In this document: one piece after another, positions 8,708 through 17,527 of the stretch
Position numbering within the stretch: the first letter of the stretch is position 1
Layout of the letters: each line of letters opens with the position of its first letter
Source: Streptomyces maremycinicus
Lineage (GTDB): Bacteria; Actinomycetota; Actinomycetes; Streptomycetales; Streptomycetaceae
Direction: 5' to 3'
Length of the DNA: 64,000 bases
NCBI RefSeq assembly: GCF_001184025.1
Contig: NZ_BBYG01000011.1
Span: forward strand, 1-64,000
Position numbers and translations under genes: made by a program
The notes under the pieces: generated by a model
The model's input: the letters and a program-made list of their open reading frames with translations, nothing else
What the model was told of the DNA's origin: nothing
The model's database searches: none

Positions 8708-10030
8708 TTAATCCTCAGCGATTGCGCCTTCGATCACAGACAAGGGGAGCCCGGTATAGGAGGAAACGTCTACGACGTCAAAAATTCCAGCATCCTGAGC
8801 TGCGGCGAGCGCGTCTCTATCATGGTGACGTGGGTCTATCCCAAGGTCCCAGCGGGCATAAATGCTCCCGCCAGTCCGTACCGAGGCCATTTTGGCGTTC
8901 CAACTGTTGGCTGGAATAATCCGCTCTGCTGTCGCCGCCCATTCAATCAGGGCCTCTGTTCCATCAGCAAAAATGGGTGGCGTCTCGAAGACGGTCCATG
9001 GTTGTGCAGCAGGGGCGCCTACCCCGACCTTCCGGTCGGACTCAGTCAGCAATCCGGGGCCGCAGAGCAGGTGACGGATCAGGTGGGCGTCGGGGCTATG
9101 AGGGAGTAGACGCAGAAGTCGGTCCGCGATGACGGACGACCATTCTTCCCGGTTTCTGTTCTCGAGCTCACATTTATAATAGTTCACATGCTCGAATGCA
9201 AAGCCGTAGGCGCCGATAAGGGCGAGCATCGGGTTTTCGATTTTGCCATTTAGTAGTGATCGCTCCTCGCTGCGAGTCAGTACTATCCGACCTTCAGCCA
9301 GTCCGTTGAGTGCGGCTTCGACGTGGCTGTAGTACCACGCCGCCTTCGGGGAAAATCCTTTCTCAAGCGGCACCATGGTGATAAGGCTCTGCTCGAGTTC
9401 TACATCGCCGCCAGAACCGTCAAGGGCTTCTTCCTCCGGCCCCCAGGGGACGAAGAGCTGTGTCTGCCAGCCCTCCTCCACGAAGACCGCCTGTCCACGC
9501 AAGCCGAGATCTGGAACCTGATGAGTAAGCAGGTAGGTTCCCGGAGGTAGTGCGACAGAGAGCGCACAGAAGCCCTCGTCCAGGTCAAAGACTCCATCCT
9601 CGGCAACGCTTGCGATGGGCCGTCGGTCCAGGGTCTCAACGGCGAGTACTGGTGGCAGGCTACGGTGAGATCCATCAGTTCGAATGAAGACGAAGAGCCT
9701 GCCGGATCCGTGCTTTCCCCAGTTCAGATGGACGTTTCGGCTCTCATGCACTGCGGCGGCCTCGTGGCTCTCGCGGTGCGTTCGCACGCCAGGCAGGGGC
9801 GCAGGCGAGTCCAAGATGGGAGCTAGATCCTTCAGATGAACCCGCCCGGACGACGGAAGCGTGACGAGGCGCTCGTCGACTGCCCCGGGCACCCGAGCCT
9901 CTACACGGTAGATTCCACGAGGAAGGCGCACCGAGAGTGTGTGGGTGCCGGCAGCCACCTCTTGCATCAACGAGTCGAGCACCCTGAGCTCAGTGAACTC
10001 GTGCCTTCCCTCAACGATCAACCGTGTCAT
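8708..10030 (-). CDS. Beta-domain protein of the caspase operon
   Basis: A 440-aa protein coupled to the caspase gene by an ATGA overlap. Its first 210 residues contain at least two copies of a beta-rich module with a PxGxY signature (RLPRGIYRVEA at about residue 36, ALPPGTYLLTHQ further on). A similar module, with TMGLYTIKVEP, ends the caspase protein. The C-terminal half is mixed alpha-helical with no catalytic motif I recognise. It could be a substrate, a sensor or the effector released by the protease. The function is inferred only from position and the shared module. Confidence 0.6.
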   Translation of the reverse strand: MTRLIVEGRHEFTELRVLDSLMQEVAAGTHTLSVRLPRGIYRVEARVPGAVDERLVTLPSSGRVHLKDLAPILDSPAPLPGVRTHRESHEAAAVHESRNVHLNWGKHGSGRLFVFIRTDGSHRSLPPVLAVETLDRRPIASVAEDGVFDLDEGFCALSVALPPGTYLLTHQVPDLGLRGQAVFVEEGWQTQLFVPWGPEEEALDGSGGDVELEQSLITMVPLEKGFSPKAAWYYSHVEAALNGLAEGRIVLTRSEERSLLNGKIENPMLALIGAYGFAFEHVNYYKCELENRNREEWSSVIADRLLRLLPHSPDAHLIRHLLCGPGLLTESDRKVGVGAPAAQPWTVFETPPIFADGTEALIEWAATAERIIPANSWNAKMASVRTGGSIYARWDLGIDPRHHDRDALAAAQDAGIFDVVDVSSYTGLPLSVIEGAIAED

Positions 10031-11076
10031 CCGCGGTTCCCTCCCAGGTCAAGGTCATAGGAGGAGTTGCGGTCGTGGCCAGGTAGCAAATCGATGGGCG
10101 TCGAAACCCCAGTCGGCTCAACCTTGATCGTGTAGAGGCCCATCGTCAGGTCCAGCGCAACCTGCGTTTGACCCGGGGCGGTCGCTTGCATCCCCACAGT
10201 GTCGCCGTGTTCGTCGGACACCACAATGCGAGTCGCACCGACCGGCAGCGTGACGTTCACCTCCCGTCGCCACGGCTCAACGTCCGTAGCCAGGATGAGG
10301 TGCTGCCTCTCACCTTGAGTATCACCCGTGTAACATTGCCGAATCTTCTCGCTCTTCGTCAGCACCACGAGCCTTCTTTGGATATATGATCCAAGTCCCG
10401 CGCTCGTGATCATCCGGCTTTTGGTTGCTGCCGCTCCTTCCAACCCTTCCAACAGCGCCTGGGTGAACAAGCCGCGACGCAAGGACCAATGCATACTGCG
10501 TTCGTAGGCTGCCTGCCTGAAACCCGCTGCGTACATCACCACCTGGGTGAGTCCTTGAACGTCTCCCTCGGCATCATCGCTGGTCCAGTCTGGTCCGTGA
10601 CCGATGATTCGGCTGTCGTATTTTCGACAGCAATCAAAGAGGTACATCTGCTCCGGGAACATACGCCGGGCCAATGCGTTGCGGTACTCCGTAGCGTTCA
10701 CCGCGCGGTTCAGATTTTGCCTGTTCGCATCGGCCATAATGAGCGCGAGATGATTCCGCTCCCGCGAGCAACCGTGCCCCGCGAAGTAGACGTACAATCT
10801 GCGAACGTGCCTCCCGGGGCGTTCCAATGCCTGAGCCTCGGCGCGTGCAAAGATTTCGTCGAACCCTGCATTGATTTCTTCCCGAACGGGGCGCTCATGC
10901 TCTAGCCCCAGACTTTCTATAACTTTGACGTTTTCCGATGGTAGACCCCCTCGCTCCTTCAGCCACTCCGCTACTCGACGCGCATCGTTGATCGGACCTA
11001 GCAAGGACTTCAGATGCGGGTAATGTGCTATTCCGATGACCAGCGCATAGTCCTGATCCTGAGTCACTGTGCCCAC
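10027..11076 (-). CDS. Caspase-like (C14 family) protease
   Basis: A 349-aa protein with a GTG start. The caspase fold is clear: beta strand ALVIGIAHYP near the start, the catalytic His in YFAGHGC (His101), and the catalytic Cys in YLFDCCRKY (most likely Cys150, just before Arg). The catalytic domain ends near residue 260. A C-terminal beta module (about 265-345) resembles those of the next gene product. Bacterial caspase-like proteases in small operons commonly act in regulated proteolysis or suicide defence. The gene overlaps the upstream hydrolase by 13 bases and the downstream gene by 4. Confidence 0.85.
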   Translation of the reverse strand: MGTVTQDQDYALVIGIAHYPHLKSLLGPINDARRVAEWLKERGGLPSENVKVIESLGLEHERPVREEINAGFDEIFARAEAQALERPGRHVRRLYVYFAGHGCSRERNHLALIMADANRQNLNRAVNATEYRNALARRMFPEQMYLFDCCRKYDSRIIGHGPDWTSDDAEGDVQGLTQVVMYAAGFRQAAYERSMHWSLRRGLFTQALLEGLEGAAATKSRMITSAGLGSYIQRRLVVLTKSEKIRQCYTGDTQGERQHLILATDVEPWRREVNVTLPVGATRIVVSDEHGDTVGMQATAPGQTQVALDLTMGLYTIKVEPTGVSTPIDLLPGHDRNSSYDLDLGGNRG

Positions 11077-12284
11077 CCCGCTGACAACTTTCGATAAGTC
11101 TCAGGGAGGTTCCAATACTCGCTGTGCGCCGCAGGGAATGGTGCACCAGTATCGAGTATGATGTCGTTGACTAGTGCGAACATAGGAGCAGCCAGGAAGC
11201 TTAATGTGTCATCCGGATCGTAGATATTGAGCCAGGCACCCACGCGCGCCGGAGAGTTCAACTGTTCACCCGTCACCTGTTCAGTTCCCTGATGTAGTGC
11301 GCCAAGCTCAGCAAACAGCCCGACTTGGCTACCCACAGTGCCGAGAAACTCTACGTCCCTCCCCGCCCCCATGCAGTACTCGAAGGCGATCACACCTCCC
11401 AGGCTATGGCCGATGATTGCCAATGGGCCATCGTTGCCCGCGTCGCGCACCGCGGCATCGACCCGCTCCAGGATTTGGGTTCTATTGCGAAACCATGCCA
11501 GGACGTCGCCCAGAAACAACGACAATCCCGGCATTATGCGATTTCGTAATCCCGCCCGGAACGCGAACGTCAACGACTCGGACGCCAGACCTTTGGCGAG
11601 TTCCTTGAACATCCCTCGTTCACCGCCGAGTTGGTCATCCTCGCGCAGTGCGGTTTCAACAAGGTCAACTGCTTGGTTCCATCGGAATCCACCTGCCAGC
11701 AAATCACCTGCCACAGTCTCCTGGTAGAGCCAAGCCGTGATGGCACGCGCTACCGGCGGGCACAGGTCATCTATGTCCAATACGCGATCCGCGCGCTTTG
11801 CCTCACCAAATATGGCATGGACGATGGCGCCGACTCGCTCGTGATCAAGTGGCGGGTAAGGGCCGGAGACTGATGGAGCTAGGCTCGCGACTCGGCTGCT
11901 GAATGCCACCTCCGCCTCGTCGAACCTCTGGTTTCGCTGTTCAACGCCTTCGGGTACTGGGAGGAAGCCAGCGGCGTCTTCCCCGAAGTCCTCGGCGTCC
12001 CGCAATCCCGCCAACTCAGCCAGCGGGGCCTCCAGTAGCGCAGTAAGCAGACCCACCGCCGAGTCCGCTGGCACCTCCGATTCCAGCTCGCGAGCTCCTG
12101 CTGCGAAGCCAGGAATGGTTGCACCCGTGTACGACTCGGATCTGCCCAGGTCGCCCCAATAGCATGGTTTCACAGGCTGGTAAGCGGTAGTTGAAGCAGC
12201 AGCGAAGCCCTTCTCAACCTCACCGAGCAGGCCATCGAAACGTTTCCGGCGAACGGTTATGCCGTGAATGAAGAGGATTGGCAT
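11064..12284 (-). CDS. Alpha/beta hydrolase, lipase-like
   Basis: A 406-aa protein. PILFIHGIT starts the fold, the nucleophile elbow GHSLGG places Ser294, and the likely acid and base are in IYDPDDT (Asp356-359) and AAHSEYW (His387). The long insertion between strand one and the elbow resembles lipase-like proteins with a lid. I chose the ATG at 12284 because GGAGGG lies six bases upstream. It is the first gene of the hydrolase-caspase-beta-protein operon. In such an operon a phospholipase-like enzyme could be the membrane-damaging effector, but no substrate is evident. Confidence 0.75.
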   Translation of the reverse strand: MPILFIHGITVRRKRFDGLLGEVEKGFAAASTTAYQPVKPCYWGDLGRSESYTGATIPGFAAGARELESEVPADSAVGLLTALLEAPLAELAGLRDAEDFGEDAAGFLPVPEGVEQRNQRFDEAEVAFSSRVASLAPSVSGPYPPLDHERVGAIVHAIFGEAKRADRVLDIDDLCPPVARAITAWLYQETVAGDLLAGGFRWNQAVDLVETALREDDQLGGERGMFKELAKGLASESLTFAFRAGLRNRIMPGLSLFLGDVLAWFRNRTQILERVDAAVRDAGNDGPLAIIGHSLGGVIAFEYCMGAGRDVEFLGTVGSQVGLFAELGALHQGTEQVTGEQLNSPARVGAWLNIYDPDDTLSFLAAPMFALVNDIILDTGAPFPAAHSEYWNLPETYRKLSAGWAQ

Positions 12285-12434
12285 CGGTGTCCCTCCTACC
12301 ATAGGAGAGCAGGGATCGCATCTGCTGGTCGCAAGATCTATCGACCACACTCACTACATTCTATGAACCGCTTGAGGATTCCGCGCGGGCTGTGGCTGGC
12401 GGTCAGCTGCGCGACAGTGACGGGGCCGTAGAGG

Positions 12435-12750
12435 AGCGCGACCAGGGTGCCAAGTGCGATGGGTAGTCAGCGCCGCAGGATGCCGAGTTCGGGAAGACGC
12501 TCAACCGGTTCGGACTCCGCGGATCTTCCAGCCGCACCGGGGTCTGTTTCGACAACGCCATGGCGGAGTCGTTCTTCGGTGCCCTTAAAGAACGAGCGTG
12601 CCACACCGTGCAGACCCGGGCCCCTGCACGCCTAATTGCGCTGGCGCAACGCCAACGCCCGCCACCGCGACGTCCTGGCCGCCGAACGCAAAGAGCGCGT
12701 CCGCGCCTGGCCGCTGGCCAGTCCTTCCTACTGCAGGCCACCGGTCGCAG
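12435..12750 (+). pseudogene. Transposase fragment (IS3-like)
   Basis: A short plus-strand stretch reads GVCFDNAMAESFFGALK in one frame, the conserved DDE-transposase segment typical of IS3-family elements. A nearby piece in another frame reads RWRNANARHRDVLAAERKER. No full-length gene, start codon or terminal repeats can be seen, so this is a decayed scrap. It sits exactly where the accessory region meets the plasmid backbone. Confidence 0.55.
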
Positions 12751-13117
12751 CAGACCCGACTCTGCACCGCGAGTGCTTGCCCTTGCCAGAGACAGCCAGA
12801 TGTCGACACGCTGACTTGACAGGGAAGTTCGCCCAGGTCCATTCCTCGTCCATGGCCTTCTGGAGCCGAGGGGTGATCTCGACGGTGATGCCTTCGGCGG
12901 TCAGGTGCTTGGCTGCGTCCTGGGCCCAGTGGGGCTCCTCGTGGTCGATGCGGACCAGGACCAGGACGTTGTCGGCGACGACGGTCCAGTCGGCGGCCTC
13001 CAGGCCCAGGTGGGCGATGTGGGCCTGGGCGCCGGTCAGGACGGCGGTCACGGCGCTGGGATGGGTGGGGTGGGGGTCGAGGTGGACGCGGGCGTCGATG
13101 GGGAGTGTGGTGGTCAC
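12728..13117 (-). CDS. Small plasmid protein, C-terminus probably altered
   Basis: About 129 aa, starting MTTTLPIDARVHLDPHP from a GTG and running through VRIDHEEPHWAQDAAKHL to DEEWTWANFPV. After that the sequence turns into low-quality coding that overlaps the transposase scrap, suggesting the original C-terminus was replaced when that DNA arrived. A longer start at 13168 is possible. It is the last backbone gene of the minus-strand cluster, after the DnaB-N-like gene. Function unknown. Confidence 0.55.
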   Translation of the reverse strand: MTTTLPIDARVHLDPHPTHPSAVTAVLTGAQAHIAHLGLEAADWTVVADNVLVLVRIDHEEPHWAQDAAKHLTAEGITVEITPRLQKAMDEEWTWANFPVKSACRHLAVSGKGKHSRCRVGSAATGGLQ

Positions 13118-13184
13118 GTTGAGGTGGTCGTCTCTTCGTCCGGTGGCCGGGTCTTCGGGTCCGGCCACCGGCGTGTGCGGGGTG

Positions 13185-14315
13185 CTATCGGGTTGCTCGC
13201 GCGGCGCGGGCGATGTGGGCGGCCGTGGTGGTCGGCGGTCCGGCGCGAGTGGTGGGCGCGGGCCGCGGTCGCTGCCGCGAGACCGTTCCGGTGGCGTGCT
13301 GCCAGCGGGTGCGGACGGCGCCGATGTCGGCGAGGGATCGGCGGGCGCCGGCGACGAGCTGGAACGGGGTGTTCGCCGGGTCGCCGGCGTACGCCTCGAT
13401 GCGCCGGCCGGTGTGATCGGCGGTGGCCAGGAGGGAGCGCTGCAGGGCGCGCTCGCCCCAGTGCTCCACGGAACCGGCCGGTTCGGCCAGCAGGCGGAGC
13501 ACCTCGCCCGGTTCGCTTCCGTCGTCGAGCAGGCCGCGCTGTTGGGCCTCCCACAGGACGGTGACGGGGTCGACGGGCTCGCGGCGGCGGGCCAGGGAGG
13601 TCAGGCACTGCCACAGGCCGGCGTGCAAGGGCAGGGTGAGGTCGTCGGGGAGCAGCCACCGGACGGACTCGATATCGGAGGGGTGGGCGGTGGCGGTTGC
13701 GAGCAGCAGCCGCTCCTCCTCGACTGCCTCGATGTAGTCGGGCGGGATGGCTGGCGGCGCTGCGGGGGTGCGGGGCAGGACGCAGGCGCGCGGTGGGAAC
13801 CGGCTCGCGATGTCGTCCACGACCGCGGCGAGCGCGTCGGCCTCGGCGAGCACCGTCTGGACGGGGTGTGGGAGGGAGGCATCGTGGACGGTCTGGACGA
13901 GGCGTTCGGCTGCCGTCTGCAGGCGGCAGCGGGCGTGTTCGGCCTCGACCATCCGTGCGTAGGCCGGTGCGTGGCGGGGCCAGGGGCAGACCTGGATGAG
14001 GGTGTGCAGGTAGGAGGCGGTCAGTCCGCGCGCCTGCTCGCGCCCTGTGGCGAGCACCTGGTCGAGCCACTTGGTGTTCTTGGCGTGCTCGGCCGGGTCG
14101 GGCGGGGGCAGGGTGCTGATCGCTGCGTACAAGGCGGAGTGTGCGGCAGTGGAGAACGAGTTGCCGGCGATGCCGGTCACGTCGGCGAGACGGTGCGGAT
14201 CGAGGAGGAGGGCGCCGAGGAGGGCCTGCTCGACGTAGTGCACGGGCGGCGGCGGATGCGTGTCGGGCAGGTCGTCGAGGTCGCCGTCCTCGTCAGGTTC
14301 GGGGGTGCGGGGCAT
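13185..14315 (-). CDS. DnaB-N-terminal-domain-like protein
   Basis: A 376-aa protein with two segments resembling the helicase-loader-binding N-terminal domain of replicative DnaB helicases: VEQALLGALLLDPHRLADV near residue 28 and LHAGLWQCLTSLARRREPVD around residue 235, followed by a helical region. There is no Walker A ATPase core, so it is not a helicase itself. It may bind primase or helicase during plasmid replication. The ATG overlaps the stop of the methyltransferase gene (TGATG). The Pro/Arg-rich tail is probably disordered. Confidence 0.65.
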   Translation of the reverse strand: MPRTPEPDEDGDLDDLPDTHPPPPVHYVEQALLGALLLDPHRLADVTGIAGNSFSTAAHSALYAAISTLPPPDPAEHAKNTKWLDQVLATGREQARGLTASYLHTLIQVCPWPRHAPAYARMVEAEHARCRLQTAAERLVQTVHDASLPHPVQTVLAEADALAAVVDDIASRFPPRACVLPRTPAAPPAIPPDYIEAVEEERLLLATATAHPSDIESVRWLLPDDLTLPLHAGLWQCLTSLARRREPVDPVTVLWEAQQRGLLDDGSEPGEVLRLLAEPAGSVEHWGERALQRSLLATADHTGRRIEAYAGDPANTPFQLVAGARRSLADIGAVRTRWQHATGTVSRQRPRPAPTTRAGPPTTTAAHIARAARATR

Positions 14316-15589
14316 CAGGCGGTGAGGGTGAAGTCGTTGGGGTCGAGGGTGACGCCGAGGTGCGGGGCGAGGAGGTGGCCGGCGAGCAACGGCGGTACGG
14401 CGTTGCCGATCTGGGAGAACTGCTGGCCTTTGTTGCCGGCCCAGGGGTAGTCGGCGGGGAAGGTCTGCAGGAGGCCGGCCTCGCGGGCGGTGATCCGGAT
14501 CGGCTCCGGCACTGCCGCCGTGTCCGTGTCGTCCGTCGGTGCGAGGGGCGGTGCGGCGACCCAGGTGCACTCGTTCGCCCGGTGACCGAAGAACAGCGTG
14601 CCTGCCGGCTCGGACAGCGGACGGATGGTGGCGTTGGCCTGGTTGTTGCTGCGCAGGGACCAGGACCAGCGGTGCGCCTCGGCGGTGAACGTCGGCGCCG
14701 GGGCGGTGGCGGTCCGGTTCTCGCGGGTGCCGTGCCGGGCGGCCCATCCGGCTCCTTCGCGGCGGGACTGCAGGACCACAGCCTCCGGTCGCGGCATCCA
14801 GGTGCCGCGCTCCCGGGCGTCGGAGAGCGTCTTGCGGGAGCCTGAAGGGAACGGTTCGGGCCCGCCGCCAGGTCCGCCGCCCGCGCAGACGGTAGGCACA
14901 GGTCGGTCGGTGGCGCCCCAGCCGAGCGCCTCTGCCATCGACACCCATCGGTCACGGCCCGGCCCGAACAGGCTCTCCGGCTCCGCGGTCTGGGCATGCG
15001 TGGGTGGTGGGGGCTGGGCGGTGCGGACGCGGGAGGCGAGCAGGATGGCCCGCCGCCTGGTTTGCGGTACGCCGAAGTTGGCGGCGTTGAGGATCCCGTA
15101 CCAGACCGAGAACCCCCATCCGCGCAGCACGGAGGCGTACTGCTTCCACAGCGGCAGGACGTCCGGCACTTCTTCCATGGCGACCCAGTCGGGCTCGCCG
15201 ACGGTGTTGAGGGCGTGGAGGTAGCGCATGGGCTCGGCGGCCAGCAGCGAGCGTTCGTCCCGGCAGGCGGTCAGCAGCTTCTCGCGGGTGTCGCGTCCGG
15301 CGGCGAGGTCCGCCACTGCCTGGTGCACGAGCGGCTGGTCCAGCAGGCCGAGGCGCTTGCCGGCCATGGACCATGCCTGGCAGGGCGGGCTCGCGATGAG
15401 CCCGGCGGTCTTGCCGAGGAAGGGCCAGACGGGATACAGCGCCACGTCGGTGCGAATGGTCAGCTGCCCTGCCGCCGCACGGGTCTTGCAGGCCCACTCA
15501 TCCCATTCGAGACCCACGTCCCGTGCGCCGAGGACGTTAAGCGAGTGGCTCCATCCGCCCGGTCCTGCAAACAGGTCCAGGATGGTCAA
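14315..15589 (-). CDS. DNA (cytosine-5) methyltransferase
   Basis: A 424-aa C5 methyltransferase. Motif I LDLFAGPGGWS is at residues 4-14 (SAM binding), motif IV SPPCQAWS holds the catalytic Cys70, an EEVPDVLP segment stands in for the usual ENV motif VI, RRRAILLAS is motif VIII, and QIGNAVPP near the C-terminus is motif X. No restriction nuclease lies next to it, so it is likely an orphan enzyme that protects the element's DNA or marks it. The TTG start overlaps the upstream stop (TTGA). Confidence 0.85.
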   Translation of the reverse strand: MTILDLFAGPGGWSHSLNVLGARDVGLEWDEWACKTRAAAGQLTIRTDVALYPVWPFLGKTAGLIASPPCQAWSMAGKRLGLLDQPLVHQAVADLAAGRDTREKLLTACRDERSLLAAEPMRYLHALNTVGEPDWVAMEEVPDVLPLWKQYASVLRGWGFSVWYGILNAANFGVPQTRRRAILLASRVRTAQPPPPTHAQTAEPESLFGPGRDRWVSMAEALGWGATDRPVPTVCAGGGPGGGPEPFPSGSRKTLSDARERGTWMPRPEAVVLQSRREGAGWAARHGTRENRTATAPAPTFTAEAHRWSWSLRSNNQANATIRPLSEPAGTLFFGHRANECTWVAAPPLAPTDDTDTAAVPEPIRITAREAGLLQTFPADYPWAGNKGQQFSQIGNAVPPLLAGHLLAPHLGVTLDPNDFTLTA

Positions 15590-16518
15590 GAGGCCAGCCC
15601 GAAGTCGTCCTGTGCCGGCTCGACTTCACCGCGGCAGGCCCACGGGGAGCAGCCGTCGGCGACTCCTTGCTCCAGCTCCTGAAGGTCAAGTCTGCTCTCG
15701 GTGAGTTCTTCCTGCATCGCTGCCCATTCGGCGGCGGTGACGTGATCGATGGGGGCTTCGCTGAGAGGCACGCGGGAGCGGTGGAGAAACGCCTCGCCAA
15801 GCAGACGGTTGCCGGTGGCGTTCGCGCGGGCATTTCCCTTGCGGATGGCCGCGTCGAACTCCACCACGTCCTCCCATTCCCCCGGAGAGTTGTCGCGGAT
15901 GTTGCGCCATTGGGCGTTTCCGTGGAACGGGCAACCGAGGCAGCTCGATTTCGGGGTGTCTGCCAGGCCGAGCGACGCCAGGTAGCGGAAGCAGTCGGAC
16001 CGTGACCAGCCCATGTCGATGAGCGGGTGCCGGTTGCGCATGTACTTGACGTCGGCGTCCTTGGCCCGGTGGAATTCGTCGGTGGAGATGCCGACCCACT
16101 GCTCGACGAAGACGCCCTTGGGGATGCGTGTGGGATAGGGGTAGCCGAGTAGTTCCCGGACCTTCTTCTTGATCGGCTTAATCTTATATTCCCCGGTACA
16201 TTGCCGCCTGGTCATACCCGGCTTTCCGTCCTTGTTCAGGACGTAGAGTGGCATTGATGCAAACCTGTGGTCGGGGTCCAGAGCATCGTTGCGTATGTTT
16301 CCGGACGATACGCGGAGAACGGGTATGCCTGCGGGTCTGGCTATTTCTTGCTCCAGCCGGTCGAGATGGGAATAAACGGCTCTCGGTTCCCAGCCTGTGT
16401 CGGCGAAAATTGCGTAGTCGACCTTCGGGAGTATGTCGTGGGCGGAGAGGGCGAGCATGGCGCTGGACTGGATACCGGCGCCTAGTGAAATTGCCCGGAA
16501 GGCGGGGAGTTCGGAAAT
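15586..16518 (-). CDS. PAPS-reductase-like adenine-nucleotide alpha hydrolase
   Basis: About 310 aa. The N-terminal AISLGAGIQSSAML is the P-loop of the PAPS reductase/ATP pyrophosphatase fold. YAIFADTGWEPRAVY follows, then RRQCTGEYKIKPI and a Cys pair in SSCLGCPFH that could bind a metal or cluster. Phage and plasmid relatives are common and mostly uncharacterised; roles in nucleotide or sulfur DNA modification have been proposed for the superfamily. No ATG, GTG or TTG exists at the expected start. An ATT at 16518 follows AGGA with good spacing, so I placed the start there. Confidence 0.7.
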   Translation of the reverse strand: MSELPAFRAISLGAGIQSSAMLALSAHDILPKVDYAIFADTGWEPRAVYSHLDRLEQEIARPAGIPVLRVSSGNIRNDALDPDHRFASMPLYVLNKDGKPGMTRRQCTGEYKIKPIKKKVRELLGYPYPTRIPKGVFVEQWVGISTDEFHRAKDADVKYMRNRHPLIDMGWSRSDCFRYLASLGLADTPKSSCLGCPFHGNAQWRNIRDNSPGEWEDVVEFDAAIRKGNARANATGNRLLGEAFLHRSRVPLSEAPIDHVTAAEWAAMQEELTESRLDLQELEQGVADGCSPWACRGEVEPAQDDFGLAS

Positions 16519-17444
16519 GATCGGTCCTGGGGGTGAGGAGGGTGGGGGCTCGGTTCGGCGGCGAGGCGGGCGATGCGGTCGCTGATGAGTGCGGGGTGGC
16601 GGATGGGCAGCGCGTGCGTGGTGCGGGGGAGGATCTCCAGGCGAGCGGCAGGGAGTTGGGCGGCCAGTTGCTTGGTGTGGGCTGCGGGGATGTGCCGGTC
16701 GTCCGCTCCGGCCATCAGCAGCAGCCGCTCGCCGAACTGGTTGAGCACGGTGGCGTCGCGCGGCTGGTAGCGGCGCAGGCACTGCCACAGGTCGGCGAGA
16801 TCGCGGGTGTGGGTGTGGCGGATGCCGTGTCGGCACCGAGGTGGCCCGTCGGCCGGCCAGTCGGGGTGGGGCGCGAGGCTGTAGGGGTGTGTGGTGGGCA
16901 GCTGTCGCCGCAGGATGTCCGCCGTGCGGGGCGCCCGCGTGCAGGTCAGGGCGGCGAGGCTGCGTCCGGCGGCCAGCAGCCAGGCGCGCGGGTCACGTCC
17001 GGGCAGCACGGTCGCACCGCGTGCGGTGGGCGACAGCAGCACCATGCCCCGGATGCGGGCCTGGTGTTGGGGGTGCAGGGCGGAGAGTTCCTGCAGGACG
17101 AGGGCGCCCAGGGAATGGCCGGCGAGCACGAGCGGCTCGGCGGGGACGATGTGGGTCAGGATCTGGTGCAGGTCGTCGGCGAGCTGCCGGATCGTCAGCG
17201 GTGCCTGGCCGCGCGGGGTGTGACCGTGCGCGCGCTGGTCGTAGCGCACGACGCTCAGGCCCAGGCCGGTCAGGTGCCGGGCGTGGACGCGCCACAGGTC
17301 CGCGGTGACGGACGCGCCGTGCACCAGCACGACCGTCGCGCCGCCGGGACGCGGGCGCGCAGGGGTGTCGCGGTAGGCGGACAGGCGCGTGCCGTCCGCG
17401 GCGGAGACCGACAACACCGCGGTGGCAGAAGGCGGGTTGCCCAC
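16482..17444 (-). CDS. Alpha/beta hydrolase
   Basis: About 320 aa. VVLVHGASVTADLW is the oxyanion region, AGHSLGALVL the nucleophile elbow, and LLMAGADDRHIP plus LPRTTHALPI give the acid and the catalytic His, so the triad looks complete. RYDQRAHGHTPRG is the usual segment after strand 4. The likely start is the GTG at 17444 with GGAAG eight bases upstream; a TTG at 17459 is also open. It overlaps the next gene by about 37 bases. The substrate is unknown; similar genes on plasmids may act as esterases or quorum-signal hydrolases. Confidence 0.7.
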   Translation of the reverse strand: MGNPPSATAVLSVSAADGTRLSAYRDTPARPRPGGATVVLVHGASVTADLWRVHARHLTGLGLSVVRYDQRAHGHTPRGQAPLTIRQLADDLHQILTHIVPAEPLVLAGHSLGALVLQELSALHPQHQARIRGMVLLSPTARGATVLPGRDPRAWLLAAGRSLAALTCTRAPRTADILRRQLPTTHPYSLAPHPDWPADGPPRCRHGIRHTHTRDLADLWQCLRRYQPRDATVLNQFGERLLLMAGADDRHIPAAHTKQLAAQLPAARLEILPRTTHALPIRHPALISDRIARLAAEPSPHPPHPQDRSFPNSPPSGQFH

Positions 17445-17527
17445 AGGTAGGACTTCCAAAAGGGGGGATCAGTAGGGGGCAGCCGTTCGCCGTCCGGGCC
17501 GGGTGGTGGAACTGGCCGTTCGGCACC

